From: Vagococcus allomyrinae
Lineage (GTDB): Bacteria; Bacillota; Bacilli; Lactobacillales; Vagococcaceae
Direction: 5' to 3'
Assembly (NCBI RefSeq): GCF_017829975.1
Contig: NZ_JAEEGA010000014.1
Coordinates: 106,977 to 170,976 of the forward strand
Length of the DNA stretch: 64,000 nucleotides
Shown piece by piece: positions 32,451 to 41,147 of this stretch. Position numbers and translations under genes: made by a program. The number at the start of each line of letters is the position of its first letter. The first letter of the stretch is position 1. The notes beneath the pieces are model-generated. The model saw only the letters and a program-made list of their open reading frames with translations, was not told the DNA's origin and searched no databases.

Positions 32451-33389
32451 ATGAAAAAATTTGGCAAAGTGTTGTTGATTATACTGGGGAGTTTGGTGAC
32501 GTTAATCGTTTTATGCTTTGGCAGTGTCTATGTCGTTAATCGCGTTAGCGCAGGGCGTGAAAGTAAAAGGATTGAAGCTTATGGTCAACGTGTTGACGTG
32601 GATAATAAGAAAATGACTGTTCAGATCACAGGGGATGGGGCGGAAACGGTGGTCTTATTGCCAGGATTTTTAACAGGCTCACCGGTCATTGATTTCACTC
32701 AGTTGACGGCGGAACTTGCCAAAACATATAAGGTAGTAGTGGTCGAGCCATTTGGATATGGGTTAAGTGATGACACGGCAAAGGAACGAACCATGGAAAA
32801 CATCAGCAAGGAAATTCATCAAGGGTTAGCCGATTTGAAGATTGAGCGCTACACGTTGATGGGGCATTCAATTTCTGGTATCTATAGCTTAGACTATATT
32901 AACCGTTACCCCGATGAAGTGACGGCTTTTGTCGGAATCGACAGCAGTGTTCCTGACCAACCTGGTGGCGAAGATAATCAAGGGGAGAGTTTACGTTTGC
33001 TGAATCAATCAGGAATCTATCGCTTATTGACCAAAATCAGCCCTGAGGTCCTCACTTATCCGAATGTCAGTCAGGAGCTAAAAGAGCAGTTTCGAATGAT
33101 TTCGTTGAAAAATTTAGGGAGTCAGAGCAATGTCAGTGAGTCGAAACAGATGAAAGCTAATTTTGAAACAGCGAAGAAGCTAAGTTATCCTAAAACACTG
33201 CCTGTTTTATTTTTATTGGCCAGTGCCAGTGAAGCCGACACAGCAGGCTGGCTAAGCCTTCATGAGGAGATGCTGAAGGGCTTGGCGAAAGGGCAGTTAG
33301 AAATTCTGGAAGGGGAGCATTATTTGCATCATACGAAGTCAGCAGAAATCGCGGCGCTGTATCAAGGCTTTATGGCAGCTAAGAATTAA
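32451..33389 (+). CDS. Membrane-anchored alpha/beta hydrolase
   Basis: 312 aa. N-terminal helix (residues 5-28) anchors the protein; the rest is an alpha/beta-hydrolase fold: oxyanion strand VVLLPGFLTGSPVI, nucleophile elbow GHSISG (Ser about 141) and a C-terminal GEHYLHH with the catalytic His. Likely extracytoplasmic esterase or lipase-like enzyme. Nine bases after the DUF3278 gene, so part of the XRE operon. Confidence 0.83.
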   Translation: MKKFGKVLLIILGSLVTLIVLCFGSVYVVNRVSAGRESKRIEAYGQRVDVDNKKMTVQITGDGAETVVLLPGFLTGSPVIDFTQLTAELAKTYKVVVVEPFGYGLSDDTAKERTMENISKEIHQGLADLKIERYTLMGHSISGIYSLDYINRYPDEVTAFVGIDSSVPDQPGGEDNQGESLRLLNQSGIYRLLTKISPEVLTYPNVSQELKEQFRMISLKNLGSQSNVSESKQMKANFETAKKLSYPKTLPVLFLLASASEADTAGWLSLHEEMLKGLAKGQLEILEGEHYLHHTKSAEIAALYQGFMAAKN

Positions 33390-33429
33390 AAAAACAGGAC
33401 CTCCCTTAGAAAAGGAAGTCCTGTTTTTT
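33389..33429. terminator. Bidirectional terminator, hydrolase / purine permease
   Basis: AAAAAACAGGAC (33389-33400) pairs with GTCCTGTTTTTT (33418-33429), with CTT/AAG extending inside. Shared by convergent genes; the last base touches the permease stop codon. Confidence 0.88.
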
Positions 33430-34730
33430 TAGTGTCCCCCCAGTAAGAAGAGCTGAATAAAGAATAAAACGGCAAATAGATAAATCAGGGGATGAACATC
33501 TTTAGATTGTTTTGTGATGAATTTAGTAATCGGGTAAGTCATAAAGCCAAGAGCTAAACCAGTGGCAATGCTACTGGTTAATGGCATGGCGATGATGACC
33601 AAAAAGGCTGGGAATGCTTCCGAAAAATCGTCCCAATTAATATTGGCGGCTTCGCCAATCATCATGCTTCCGACGATGATTAAAGCAGGTGATGTAATAG
33701 CCGGAACGCTTGAGAGGACACTGACAACCGGATAAAAGAAACTGGACAAGAAAAACAGAAAAGCCACAACCAGGGCGGTTAAGCCTGTTCGGCCACCAAC
33801 CGCAACCCCTGTACCGGATTCAATATAAGCAGTTGTCGGGCTGGTTCCAAAAATTGAGCCGACGGTCGTTCCTAAAGCATCAGCGAAAAGAGCTTGTTTC
33901 GCTCTAGGTAAATTGCCGTCTTTCATCAAACCAGCCCGTTTAGCAACACCAATCATCGTGCCTGTCGTATCGAAAATCGTGATCAATAAGAAGGATAAGA
34001 CCGCGCCGTACAAGCTGTGATCAACGATGTCTTTAAAAGGTTTAAGTGGATTGGTGATCATCAACTGATTGCCTAATTTTGGCAGGCTGACAAAGCCGTC
34101 AAAGGTAATTTGGCCAGTGGCAAAGGCGACAAGCGCGATGATGACCATGCTAACAAAAATCGCTCCTGGGACATTTAGTAATAGTAAGACCACCGTTAAC
34201 ATTAAACCAAAGAGGGTTAATAAAACACCTGGACTATGCAAGTCTCCCAGCTTAACTAAGTTAACTGGGTCGGCGACGATGACACTGGATAAGCGTAATC
34301 CAACAAAAGCGATAAACAAGCCTATACCAGCGGAAATTGCCGATTTAAGTGATTCAGGAATGGATAAAATCAACTTTTCACGGAAACTCGTCAAAGAGAG
34401 TAAGAGAAAAATCACCCCGGCAATAAAGACAGATGAAAAAGCTGTTTTGTAGTCAACACCGCTGGCAACCACTGAGACAAAATAAGCATTTAAGCCTAGT
34501 CCTGGTGCGATGGCGATGGGGTAATTGGCCACAAGCCCCATCCAGCCAGAGGCGATAACAGCTGAAATAATCGTCGCCATAAAGACTTGATTAGCCGGAA
34601 TGCCTGCGGCTGTCAAAATAGCTGGGTTAACGATGATGATGTAAGACATGGTTAAGAAGGTCGTAAAGCCGGCGGCAATTTCGGTCTTAACAGTGGTTCC
34701 TTGCTCGGTAAGTTTAAAAAAACGATTCAT
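33429..34730 (-). CDS. NCS2 (AzgA/PbuG-like) purine permease
   Basis: 433 aa, 12 or more membrane segments. N-terminal TTVKTEIAAGFTTFLTMSYI and IVNPAILTAAG, then APGLGLNAYF and the conserved FDTTGTMIGVA and GTSPTTAYIESGTG motifs of the AzgA/PbuG branch, which carries hypoxanthine, guanine or adenine. Start MNRFFKL is chosen at 34730 because GGAGTATTCT precedes it; a frame extension of 31 codons is not protein-like. I looked for a purine riboswitch in the leader and did not find its conserved core. Confidence 0.9.
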   Translation of the reverse strand: MNRFFKLTEQGTTVKTEIAAGFTTFLTMSYIIIVNPAILTAAGIPANQVFMATIISAVIASGWMGLVANYPIAIAPGLGLNAYFVSVVASGVDYKTAFSSVFIAGVIFLLLSLTSFREKLILSIPESLKSAISAGIGLFIAFVGLRLSSVIVADPVNLVKLGDLHSPGVLLTLFGLMLTVVLLLLNVPGAIFVSMVIIALVAFATGQITFDGFVSLPKLGNQLMITNPLKPFKDIVDHSLYGAVLSFLLITIFDTTGTMIGVAKRAGLMKDGNLPRAKQALFADALGTTVGSIFGTSPTTAYIESGTGVAVGGRTGLTALVVAFLFFLSSFFYPVVSVLSSVPAITSPALIIVGSMMIGEAANINWDDFSEAFPAFLVIIAMPLTSSIATGLALGFMTYPITKFITKQSKDVHPLIYLFAVLFFIQLFLLGGH

Positions 34731-34893
34731 AGAATACTCCTTTTCCAAAATATGATGGCATAAACAAAAATGATACCTCTGATATCCTAACAAATAATCG
34801 AGCCATAAGCAATTAAAAACCAAGAAGAGGTGTTCTCTTAACGCGTAATTTTGGTAAATTTATTAGGTGTGCTTGCCGACGGTGATCTTTTTC

Positions 34894-34924
34894 TTGACCT
34901 TGCACCCTAGTTTAATGTTAAGGT
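34894..34924 (+). promoter_or_regulatory. MerR-type promoter region
   Basis: TTGACC (34894-34899) with ACCTT (34897-34901) inverted to AAGGT (34920-34924) and CACCCT/AGGGTG as a second pair. The dyad in the spacer region fits MerR autoregulation; the -10 is not a clean hexamer. Confidence 0.45.
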
Positions 34925-34943
34925 GAAAGGGTGAGGTGAAAAC

Positions 34944-35372
34944 ATGTATTCCATTAAAGAGTTTGCGAAAGAATTAAAAGTCAAAGTGTCAACCATTCGT
35001 TATTATGAACGTGTTCGTTTAATAGTCCCTAAGCGTAGTGACAATGGGTATCGATTATATGGAGATGACGAGTTAAAACGGACTCGCTATATCCTAGTGA
35101 TGAAGTATGCCGCTTTTTCAATTGATGAGATTAAGCAGATGCTAAGCATGATGGTCCTTCCAACCACTCCTGATTGCGAATTTAAATCGGAGCAACTGTT
35201 AGTGACAAAGGAGCGAGAATTAACCCAGAAAATTGCCCGCTATCAGGAGGTGTTGGCTTTATTGAAAGAGGTGAAACCTTTGGCGATCGACAGTCACTAT
35301 GAAGAAGTGGAACCAGAAATAACAGCTAGGATTGATACTATTTATCAGAAAATCAATGAGGAGGCAGATTAA
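34944..35372 (+). CDS. MerR family regulator
   Basis: 142 aa. N-terminal MerR domain (YSIKEFAKELKVKVSTIRYY, SDNGYRLYGDDELKRTRYIL) and a C-terminal dimerisation helix, no sensor domain. No conserved metal-binding Cys triad; a single Cys occurs near residue 75. Its stop codon is immediately followed by the quinone oxidoreductase gene, so it likely controls that gene in response to electrophiles or quinones, as relatives such as AdhR and YraB do. Confidence 0.85.
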   Translation: MYSIKEFAKELKVKVSTIRYYERVRLIVPKRSDNGYRLYGDDELKRTRYILVMKYAAFSIDEIKQMLSMMVLPTTPDCEFKSEQLLVTKERELTQKIARYQEVLALLKEVKPLAIDSHYEEVEPEITARIDTIYQKINEEAD

Positions 35373-35373
35373 T

Positions 35374-35937
35374 ATGAAAACGACGATTGTTTATGCCCAT
35401 CCGTGGTCAGGCAGTTTTAATCAAGGAATATTGGATCAACTGAGAAAGCAGTACCCAAGGGCTCAGGTGATCGACTTATACAAGGACCAGTTTGATCCAG
35501 TTATGAGAGCTGAGGACTTGGCTTTATTTTCGCAGGGGGGAAGTATTGACCCCTTAGTGGCGGACTATCAGCAAGTCTTAAAGACAACTGAGCGCTTGTT
35601 TGTTGTTTTCCCGATTTGGTGGTATGGGATGCCAGCCATTTTGAAAGGTTTTTTTGATAAGGTCATGTTAAAGGGGTTTGCTTATAGTGAAGGAAGAGCT
35701 GGTGTCTTAGTGGGCGGATTAAGCCAGATTAAAGAAACTTATGTTGTGACCACATCTCAATCGCCTACTTGGTACCTGCGCTTTTGGGGTGGTAACCCTA
35801 TTGGTAGAACCTTGATTAGACGAGTGTTTAAGGACATTGGTTTAAAAAAAGTCAAATGGCTTAATGAAGGGGCGATTACAACTAGTTCACGAGGGAAGAA
35901 AGTGGCGTTTTTAGGGAGAATCGCTAATCTTAAATAA
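35374..35937 (+). CDS. NAD(P)H:quinone oxidoreductase (flavodoxin-like, MdaB/KefF type)
   Basis: 187 aa. TTIVYAHPWSGSFNQGILDQ is the FMN/FAD phosphate loop and FPIWWYGMPAILKGFFDKVM the conserved flavin-contact motif of the Flavodoxin_2 family. It performs two-electron reduction of quinones, protecting against redox cycling. The ATG follows GAGGAGG; it begins one base after the MerR stop, so the two genes are cotranscribed. Confidence 0.87.
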   Translation: MKTTIVYAHPWSGSFNQGILDQLRKQYPRAQVIDLYKDQFDPVMRAEDLALFSQGGSIDPLVADYQQVLKTTERLFVVFPIWWYGMPAILKGFFDKVMLKGFAYSEGRAGVLVGGLSQIKETYVVTTSQSPTWYLRFWGGNPIGRTLIRRVFKDIGLKKVKWLNEGAITTSSRGKKVAFLGRIANLK

Positions 35938-36010
35938 AAAGTTAATAAGCGGATAACTGTCTATTAAGAAGAATACCTCTTGTGTTAAGATAAGTTCAGG
36001 AGGTGACTGT

Positions 36011-36418
36011 ATGAAAAAAACGATAATTAAGTGGGGCGTTTTAAGTGGCATTATTTTGTTGTTACTTGGGAATTACGGGCGAAATGTGTGGATGACTAAG
36101 AAACTCCAAGACATATGGTGTCACCGTGCAGTGGAAGTTAATGGTAGGCAGTTAATTCCTTTGAGTATGATCGAGCGAGAGGTTGAACTAACAGCTCAAG
36201 GTGATTATTTACTCGATCAGCAAAAGGCGTATGACTATAAATTTCATCAACGTTTCGGGAAGTTATTTATCCAACTGTACCATAAGGAACAGTTGGATGG
36301 ACCTGTTAGTGAGGAATATTTGGTTAGGAAACAAGGTGATACGTATACATTCACTAATAATGAGTCGCATTTTGCTGGTGTCTCAGTTGCTACTGGTTAT
36401 CAACTGTCGCCTAAGTAG
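36011..36418 (+). CDS. Hypothetical membrane-anchored protein
   Basis: 135 aa, not recognised. One N-terminal hydrophobic helix (WGVLSGIILLLLGNYG) serves as signal-anchor; the remaining 105 residues are predicted extracellular, mixed polar, with a single Cys. Start follows AGGAGGTGACTGT. Stands alone with its own terminator. Confidence 0.65.
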   Translation: MKKTIIKWGVLSGIILLLLGNYGRNVWMTKKLQDIWCHRAVEVNGRQLIPLSMIEREVELTAQGDYLLDQQKAYDYKFHQRFGKLFIQLYHKEQLDGPVSEEYLVRKQGDTYTFTNNESHFAGVSVATGYQLSPK

Positions 36419-36461
36419 AGGTGTTAGCTTGGTGACGTCTGTCTTTCCTAAAATAGTTGTG

Positions 36462-36505
36462 AAAAAACCAGTGGCTAGGACGATTGTCCCAATCACTGGT
36501 TTTTT
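36462..36505. terminator. Bidirectional terminator
   Basis: AAAAAACCAGTG (36462-36473) pairs with CACTGGTTTTTT (36494-36505); shared by the hypothetical gene (+) and the VOC gene (-). Confidence 0.88.
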
Positions 36506-36509
36506 TGAC

Positions 36510-36893
36510 TTAAATGGTGATTTCAATTTGGTTATTTTCAGGGTCTAAAACACAGCTTTCATAATACCCGTCACCTGTTGTTCGTGGACCGCTAATGATC
36601 TCGAAACCATCTGTCATGAGTTGGTGGGTTAGTTGATCAACGGCTTCTTTACTGCCTGTTGAAAAAGCTAAGTGAGTTAAACCAGTCCGATATAGATCTT
36701 TGTCCATTTCAACTTTATCAGGACGAGTCATTAATTCTAAGCGACTGTCGCCTTTAAAACTTAAAAAATATGTTTCCAAGCCGGTTTTAGGATTGTGGTA
36801 TTTTTGATTAGGGATTGCTGCAAAATAAGTGACGTAAAATTCTTTCATTTCTTCCAAATCATTAACGTAGATGGCACTGTGCTCTAATTTCAT
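36510..36893 (-). CDS. VOC family (glyoxalase/dioxygenase-fold) protein
   Basis: 127 aa. Two beta-alpha-beta-beta-beta modules: KLEHSAIYVNDLEEMKEFYV (first metal ligand His) and LTHLAFSTGSKEAVDQL (second His), ending in DPENNQIEI (Glu ligand). Resembles the SMU1112c/YaeR-like group rather than glyoxalase I proper. Function not determined. Thirteen bases downstream of the acetyltransferase gene, so cotranscribed. Confidence 0.85.
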   Translation of the reverse strand: MKLEHSAIYVNDLEEMKEFYVTYFAAIPNQKYHNPKTGLETYFLSFKGDSRLELMTRPDKVEMDKDLYRTGLTHLAFSTGSKEAVDQLTHQLMTDGFEIISGPRTTGDGYYESCVLDPENNQIEITI

Positions 36894-36906
36894 GGTGTTC
36901 CTCCTT

Positions 36907-37515
36907 TTAATAATCCGTTACATCAAATTTAAAATCGCGGTAATAAAACTCTCGATCGGCTTCCGTTACGGTGTGAATGACCTTACAGGGGTTGCCTACA
37001 GCAACTGAGTTGGCAGGAATATCTTTAGTTACCACGCTACCAGAACCAATCACCACATTATCACCAATGGTCACCCCAGGATTGACTACGGTGCTGCCCC
37101 CGAGCCAGACGCTGTCGCCAATCGTAATGGGGATCCCGTATTCGTAGCCAGAGGTTCGTGATGTCGGATGAAGCGGGTGGCCAGCTGTATAGAGCGAAAC
37201 ATTCGGTCCGAACATCACATTCTCGCCAATGGTAATTTTACCGACATCCAACATAACGCAATTAAAGTTGGCATAAAAGTTGTTGCCAACCTCAATATTG
37301 CTGCCATAGTCACAACGAAAGGGTGGTTCAATCATTAAGTCTTCACCTGTTTTGCCGATAATTTGTTTAAGTAAGTTCGTCATTTCTTGGCGATCGCCTG
37401 GGGGGAAGACATTGTATTGATGGGTTAGTTTCCGTAAGGCCAGTCGTTCGTCACTTAAGCCATCTAGCCAAGATTTATACGGTAAGCCGGCTAACATTCG
37501 TTCTTTTTGATTCAA
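36907..37515 (-). CDS. Sugar O-acetyltransferase (maltose/galactoside type)
   Basis: 202 aa LbH trimer enzyme. The N-terminal MLAGLPYKSWLDGLSDERLA is the Mac domain; hexapeptide repeats follow, with catalytic His in YTAGHPLHP and the GSGSVVTKDIPANSVAVGNP coil end. Transfers acetyl from acetyl-CoA to sugars, probably detoxifying non-metabolised ones. The upstream region carries repeated ACTGGA motifs (37579-37635). Confidence 0.92.
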   Translation of the reverse strand: MNQKERMLAGLPYKSWLDGLSDERLALRKLTHQYNVFPPGDRQEMTNLLKQIIGKTGEDLMIEPPFRCDYGSNIEVGNNFYANFNCVMLDVGKITIGENVMFGPNVSLYTAGHPLHPTSRTSGYEYGIPITIGDSVWLGGSTVVNPGVTIGDNVVIGSGSVVTKDIPANSVAVGNPCKVIHTVTEADREFYYRDFKFDVTDY

Positions 37516-37578
37516 GATAAATCCTCCAATAGTTAAAGTCGTTTCATGGCTATTGTACCACGGAGAACTAAGAAGTGA

Positions 37579-37635
37579 ACTGGACTATCTTAATGGACTT
37601 TACTGGAGTATCTTGTAAGAAAATCTTCCAGTAAA
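37579..37635. promoter_or_regulatory. Repeated ACTGGA motifs upstream of acetyltransferase
   Basis: ACTGGACTATCTT (37579-37591) and ACTGGAGTATCTT (37602-37614) are direct repeats 23 bp apart (12 of 13 identical). TTTACTGGA (37599-37607) is also inverted to TCCAGTAAA (37627-37635). This looks like a multi-site binding region between the minus-strand acetyltransferase and the plus-strand promoter at 37668. Confidence 0.55.
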
Positions 37636-37667
37636 TGATAGGAATTTTTTAAGATATTTTCATAAAT

Positions 37668-37696
37668 TTGTGAAAATCAGTGGATTATGTTATAGT
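37668..37696 (+). promoter_or_regulatory. Promoter in the 37.5-38.0 kb intergenic region
   Basis: TTGTGA (37668-37673), 17-bp spacer, TATAGT (37691-37696). ATTTTCA (37656-37662) and TGAAAAT (37671-37677) form an inverted repeat across the -35. It faces a region with no gene but with a terminator at 37894. Confidence 0.5.
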
Positions 37697-37702
37697 TAAG
37701 GA

Positions 37703-37920
37703 GTATTAAAAATAGGTATAAGTATTTACGCAATTGATTTTTAGGAAATTTATTCACACTGGCGCAATTTAAGGATTGCAAGGATTTAATAGTTGGTAGG
37801 GATTAAGTCGTTTAAATGAGAAACAATATCGCAGTAACAAACAAATAGTTTTATCGGAACAAAAACCTTATAAATATTTATTTTTAGTTAGAGAGCCGCT
37901 CATTAAATTGAGCGGCTTTC
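37703..37920 (+). ncRNA. Candidate small RNA of about 215 nt
   Basis: Between the promoter at 37668-37696 and a hairpin AGCCGCTCA (37894-37902) / TGAGCGGCT (37909-37917) plus a short T-run there is no convincing open frame; the longest has ten codons and no ribosome site. An independent plus-strand transcript is therefore possible. Not matched to a known RNA family. Confidence 0.35.
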
Positions 37921-37935
37921 GTCCATTTTAGCGCC

Positions 37936-37971
37936 AAAAATCCCCACTAATCAGCTTAGCAGGGGATTTTT
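37936..37971. terminator. Terminator of the ABC exporter operon
   Basis: AAAAATCCCC (37936-37945) pairs with GGGGATTTTT (37962-37971). The A-run becomes the T-run for the minus-strand operon. Confidence 0.8.
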
Positions 37972-37972
37972 T

Positions 37973-39184
37973 TTATTGATAAATGGCTTTTATCGGGTCC
38001 ATTCGAGCCGCGTTGAAGGCGGGAATAACACCGAAGACCAAACCGATTGCGATCGAGACACCAGCTGAAATCAAGGTCATCTTCAAACTGAGGATGGCTT
38101 CGATCCCTGCGACCATCGAGACTAGCTGGGCGATGCCCCAACCGAGTAAAATGCCCAGAATGCCACCAAGAAGGGTAATAAAAGCGGCCTCTAATAGAAA
38201 CTGGATCATGATGTTCAGTGGTTTGGCACCGATTGCTCGGCGTATGCCAATTTCCCGTTTTCGCTCAGAGACGGAGACATACATGATATTCATCACGCCG
38301 ATTCCGCCAACTAACAGGGAAATGGCGGTAATAAATACCAGGCCAATGATGACTTGTTGAATCATGTCTTCAATTTGTTTGCGAATCGATTCGCTTGTCC
38401 GATCTTCTTGAAAAGAGCCGTCTAGCTCAGGGTGATACTCAATTAAACGTTGATTGGCGTCGGCAATAATCGCATTCCGATCAGCTTCAGCCTCGATTTT
38501 TAACTTAATCGCGTTAATCGGTTTGCTTTTGGCTAGCTGATTATAGGCTTTTTTAGGAATGACATTGTAGAAAACCGAATTATCGTTAATCATTTCATCA
38601 TCGCCAATTTCTTTTTTGACGCCAATCACCAAGAATTTTTCACCGTCCACGTCAATGGCGTGGCCTAAAATATCCTTGGGTTTGGTCATACCAAGAGCGT
38701 ATTTCAAAGTATCATAGGTTAAGATAATTGTGTTCCGATTCATGTCATCTTCTAGAAAATCCCGGCCATATGCGACGGTATTTTCGCCGTTATTTGCCAT
38801 GACTTCACCGCCGCTTTCAGTATCGAAATAAGATAAATCAGCAGAAATAGTTTCAATTGAACCAAATCCATAACCGTAGTCGGCGAAAATAGCCTCAATT
38901 CCCTTAAGTTCTCGCAATCGTTTTAGATCATCACGGCTAAAGGCAAAGGTGTCGTATGGATTGCTGATTTCTTCACTTTCCACATTATTTTTGTAAATCA
39001 GGCGAATCACATTGGAGTTGGTTGAATCCAACATCTGCAAACTGCTGCGTTTCATGCCCTCACCAATAGCCGATACGGTTACCACGGCAGCGATCCCAAT
39101 GATAATTCCCACCATCGTCAGAAACACTCGAAGTTTATGGGCTCGTAAGCTGAGTAAGGTACTAAGTAAAAGGTTTTTAAGCAT
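37973..39184 (-). CDS. MacB-like ABC transporter permease
   Basis: 403 aa. One N-terminal helix (about 15-38), a large extracytoplasmic MacB_PCD domain (about 40-270) and three C-terminal helices with the FtsX signature SVSERKREIGIRRAIGA. The ATG at 39184 has AGGAGG nine bases upstream; an earlier ATG overlaps that site. Overlaps the ATPase gene by 8 bp. Third gene of a YknXYZ-like tripartite exporter of peptides or toxic compounds. Confidence 0.9.
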   Translation of the reverse strand: MLKNLLLSTLLSLRAHKLRVFLTMVGIIIGIAAVVTVSAIGEGMKRSSLQMLDSTNSNVIRLIYKNNVESEEISNPYDTFAFSRDDLKRLRELKGIEAIFADYGYGFGSIETISADLSYFDTESGGEVMANNGENTVAYGRDFLEDDMNRNTIILTYDTLKYALGMTKPKDILGHAIDVDGEKFLVIGVKKEIGDDEMINDNSVFYNVIPKKAYNQLAKSKPINAIKLKIEAEADRNAIIADANQRLIEYHPELDGSFQEDRTSESIRKQIEDMIQQVIIGLVFITAISLLVGGIGVMNIMYVSVSERKREIGIRRAIGAKPLNIMIQFLLEAAFITLLGGILGILLGWGIAQLVSMVAGIEAILSLKMTLISAGVSIAIGLVFGVIPAFNAARMDPIKAIYQ

Positions 39185-39896
39185 GTTTGTAGGCCTCCTC
39201 ATCTAAGAATAGCCCATCTTTCATATAAATTACCCGTGAGGCATATTTGGTCATATCATTGTCATGGGTAACCATCACAATCGTTTTTCCTTCTTTATTA
39301 AGCCCTGTTAAGATCGCCATAATATCGGCACTTGTTTCACTATCTAAAGCGCCAGTCGGTTCATCAGCCATGATTAAAAGTGGTTCGTTAACCAAGGCTC
39401 TAGCGATGGCGACCCGCTGTTGTTGTCCACCGGAAAGTTCAGTAGTTTTTGACTTCTCTTTCGTATCTAAGCCGACCATGTCCAAATATTTTTTGGCAAC
39501 GTCTTGCCGTTCTCGGTCTTTGCGTTTGCCTTCGTAGACCATTGGCAATTCCACGTTTTGACGCACATTTAGCGATTGGATTAAAAAGAATTGTTGAAAG
39601 ATAAACCCAAGGTATTTGTTCCGTAAATCAGATTTTTGGTTTTCTGTTAATTTTGAAACGTCTTGTTCATCAAATAAATACTCGCCGTCGGAGATCGTAT
39701 CAAGGAAGCCGAAGATATTCATCAGAGTGGTTTTACCGCTTCCTGATTTCCCCATAATCATTAAAAATTCTCCTCGTTCAATGGTCAAATCCAAATTCTT
39801 TAAGACATGCAGCTGATTTTTGCCCACGGGATAATACTTGTTGATGTTTTTCATGACGATTAAGGGAGAGTTCTTTTCATTAGCTTGATTCATCAT
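39177..39896 (-). CDS. ABC transporter ATP-binding protein (MacB/LolD type)
   Basis: 239 aa. Walker A GKSGSGKTT, Q-loop FIFQQFFLI, signature LSGGQQQRVAIARAL, Walker B LLIMADEPTGALD, H-loop VMVTHD. Energises the permease encoded downstream. Start and the preceding stop share a base (TAATG), indicating coupled translation. Confidence 0.95.
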   Translation of the reverse strand: MMNQANEKNSPLIVMKNINKYYPVGKNQLHVLKNLDLTIERGEFLMIMGKSGSGKTTLMNIFGFLDTISDGEYLFDEQDVSKLTENQKSDLRNKYLGFIFQQFFLIQSLNVRQNVELPMVYEGKRKDRERQDVAKKYLDMVGLDTKEKSKTTELSGGQQQRVAIARALVNEPLLIMADEPTGALDSETSADIMAILTGLNKEGKTIVMVTHDNDMTKYASRVIYMKDGLFLDEEAYKHA

Positions 39897-41059
39897 TATT
39901 CCATCCCTTCAGCTGGTTGTTCAGCACCTTCTTCAGCCTGTAACACATCTCCATCTTTTAGTTTTTGACTTGATTTGACGATGATTCGATCCATGGCTTC
40001 AAGGCCGCTTGAGACTTCAACTTCATCGCCAGTGGCTTCTTTTGGTGTGACGACAGTGATGTTTTTCTTTAAGACCGTTCCAAAATCATCCACTAAGACA
40101 TAAGCCTGTTCTTTATCATATTGAACCGCCTCTTTTGGAATCATCATTTTTTTATTATCTAGGTTGATCGCCGCTTGGACGTGAAAGCCATTTTTAATCC
40201 CTTCCGTTGTCTCCAAGGAGAGTTTGACCGTATAGTTGCTTAAGCTACTCCCACCATTGCCGCCGCCTTCAGAAGAAACAGCGTTAGGCACTTCTGAAAT
40301 ATAGGTGATTTTTCCATTGATATTCTTTTTATTGGAAATGGTTTGAACATCTGCTTGTTGATCTACTTTGATTTTTTCAACGTCTTTTTCATTGACGGTT
40401 CCAACCACGTAAAAATCTTCAGAGGTTAAATTCATGATGGCACTGTCGCGATTTTTATCTTGGGGAATGGAAACTTTCCCTTTAAAAGGCGCGGTTACTT
40501 TGTTTACCTGTCGTTCCAAGACGTCATTTAACTGTTGTTGCATTTGAGCGAGACGAACATCAAAGCCATTAATGTCGTATTTTAAGGCGATGCTTTCGCG
40601 GTTGGCGGCAGTGTCACCACCGATTGCTTCCCCGTCTTCACCTGTTTTGCCAGCACTATCTTTTAATTGTTGCAGCTCCAATTCCATTTGACGAGCGGCT
40701 TTGTAGCGATCCGCTTGGGTGTTTTGAATATTTCCTTCGATATCGGCAATTTCCTTATCGCTATTGGGATCGATGTATTGATAAAGTAAGGCCCCTTCTT
40801 CAACTAAGGCACCGTTCTCAACTTGCAAATCGCCTAATTTTCCTAAGGAAGTGTCTTTGACGAACTCTTGGGAACGAACGGGTGTGACGGAGCCGTTAAT
40901 AAAAACTTGCTCCGCCCCTTCTAAATTAAAATACTCAATGTCTGGTTCAGCAGTGGCTTGTTGAGGGTCGTTTCCTTTTGGTCTCAACAACATAAACCCG
41001 CCGATTAATAAGACAGCTGCTCCAGCAACACCAACTATGACTTTTGTTCTCTTTTTCAC
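39896..41059 (-). CDS. Membrane fusion protein of ABC exporter (HlyD/MacA/YknX-like)
   Basis: 387 aa. Membrane anchor residues 5-25 (VIVGVAGAAVLLIGGFML), short lipoyl-like halves around GKLGDLQVENGALVEEGALL and VTAPFKGKVSIP, intervening helical hairpin (about 105-185), then beta-barrel and membrane-proximal domains. The helical part has a glycine-rich insertion. First gene of the three-gene exporter operon. Confidence 0.88.
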   Translation of the reverse strand: MKKRTKVIVGVAGAAVLLIGGFMLLRPKGNDPQQATAEPDIEYFNLEGAEQVFINGSVTPVRSQEFVKDTSLGKLGDLQVENGALVEEGALLYQYIDPNSDKEIADIEGNIQNTQADRYKAARQMELELQQLKDSAGKTGEDGEAIGGDTAANRESIALKYDINGFDVRLAQMQQQLNDVLERQVNKVTAPFKGKVSIPQDKNRDSAIMNLTSEDFYVVGTVNEKDVEKIKVDQQADVQTISNKKNINGKITYISEVPNAVSSEGGGNGGSSLSNYTVKLSLETTEGIKNGFHVQAAINLDNKKMMIPKEAVQYDKEQAYVLVDDFGTVLKKNITVVTPKEATGDEVEVSSGLEAMDRIIVKSSQKLKDGDVLQAEEGAEQPAEGME

Positions 41060-41121
41060 TTGTTTTCCTCTTTTCCATCTCTTTGTCTACACATTTAATT
41101 ATATGGTCTAGGGGAGGTGAA

Positions 41122-41147
41122 GAAAACAGGACTTAAGTCCTATTTTC
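41122..41147. terminator. Palindrome at the 3' end of the lysR gene
   Basis: AGGACTTAAGTCCT (41128-41141) is a perfect palindrome flanked by GAAAA and TTTTC. It overlaps the lysR stop codon and lies 70 bp before the exporter operon, so it may terminate lysR or bind a regulator of the exporter. Confidence 0.5.

Noticed and set aside
34731..34900. Possible purine riboswitch before the AzgA/PbuG-like permease
   Set aside because: The conserved junction and loop sequences of the purine aptamer are not present on the minus strand.
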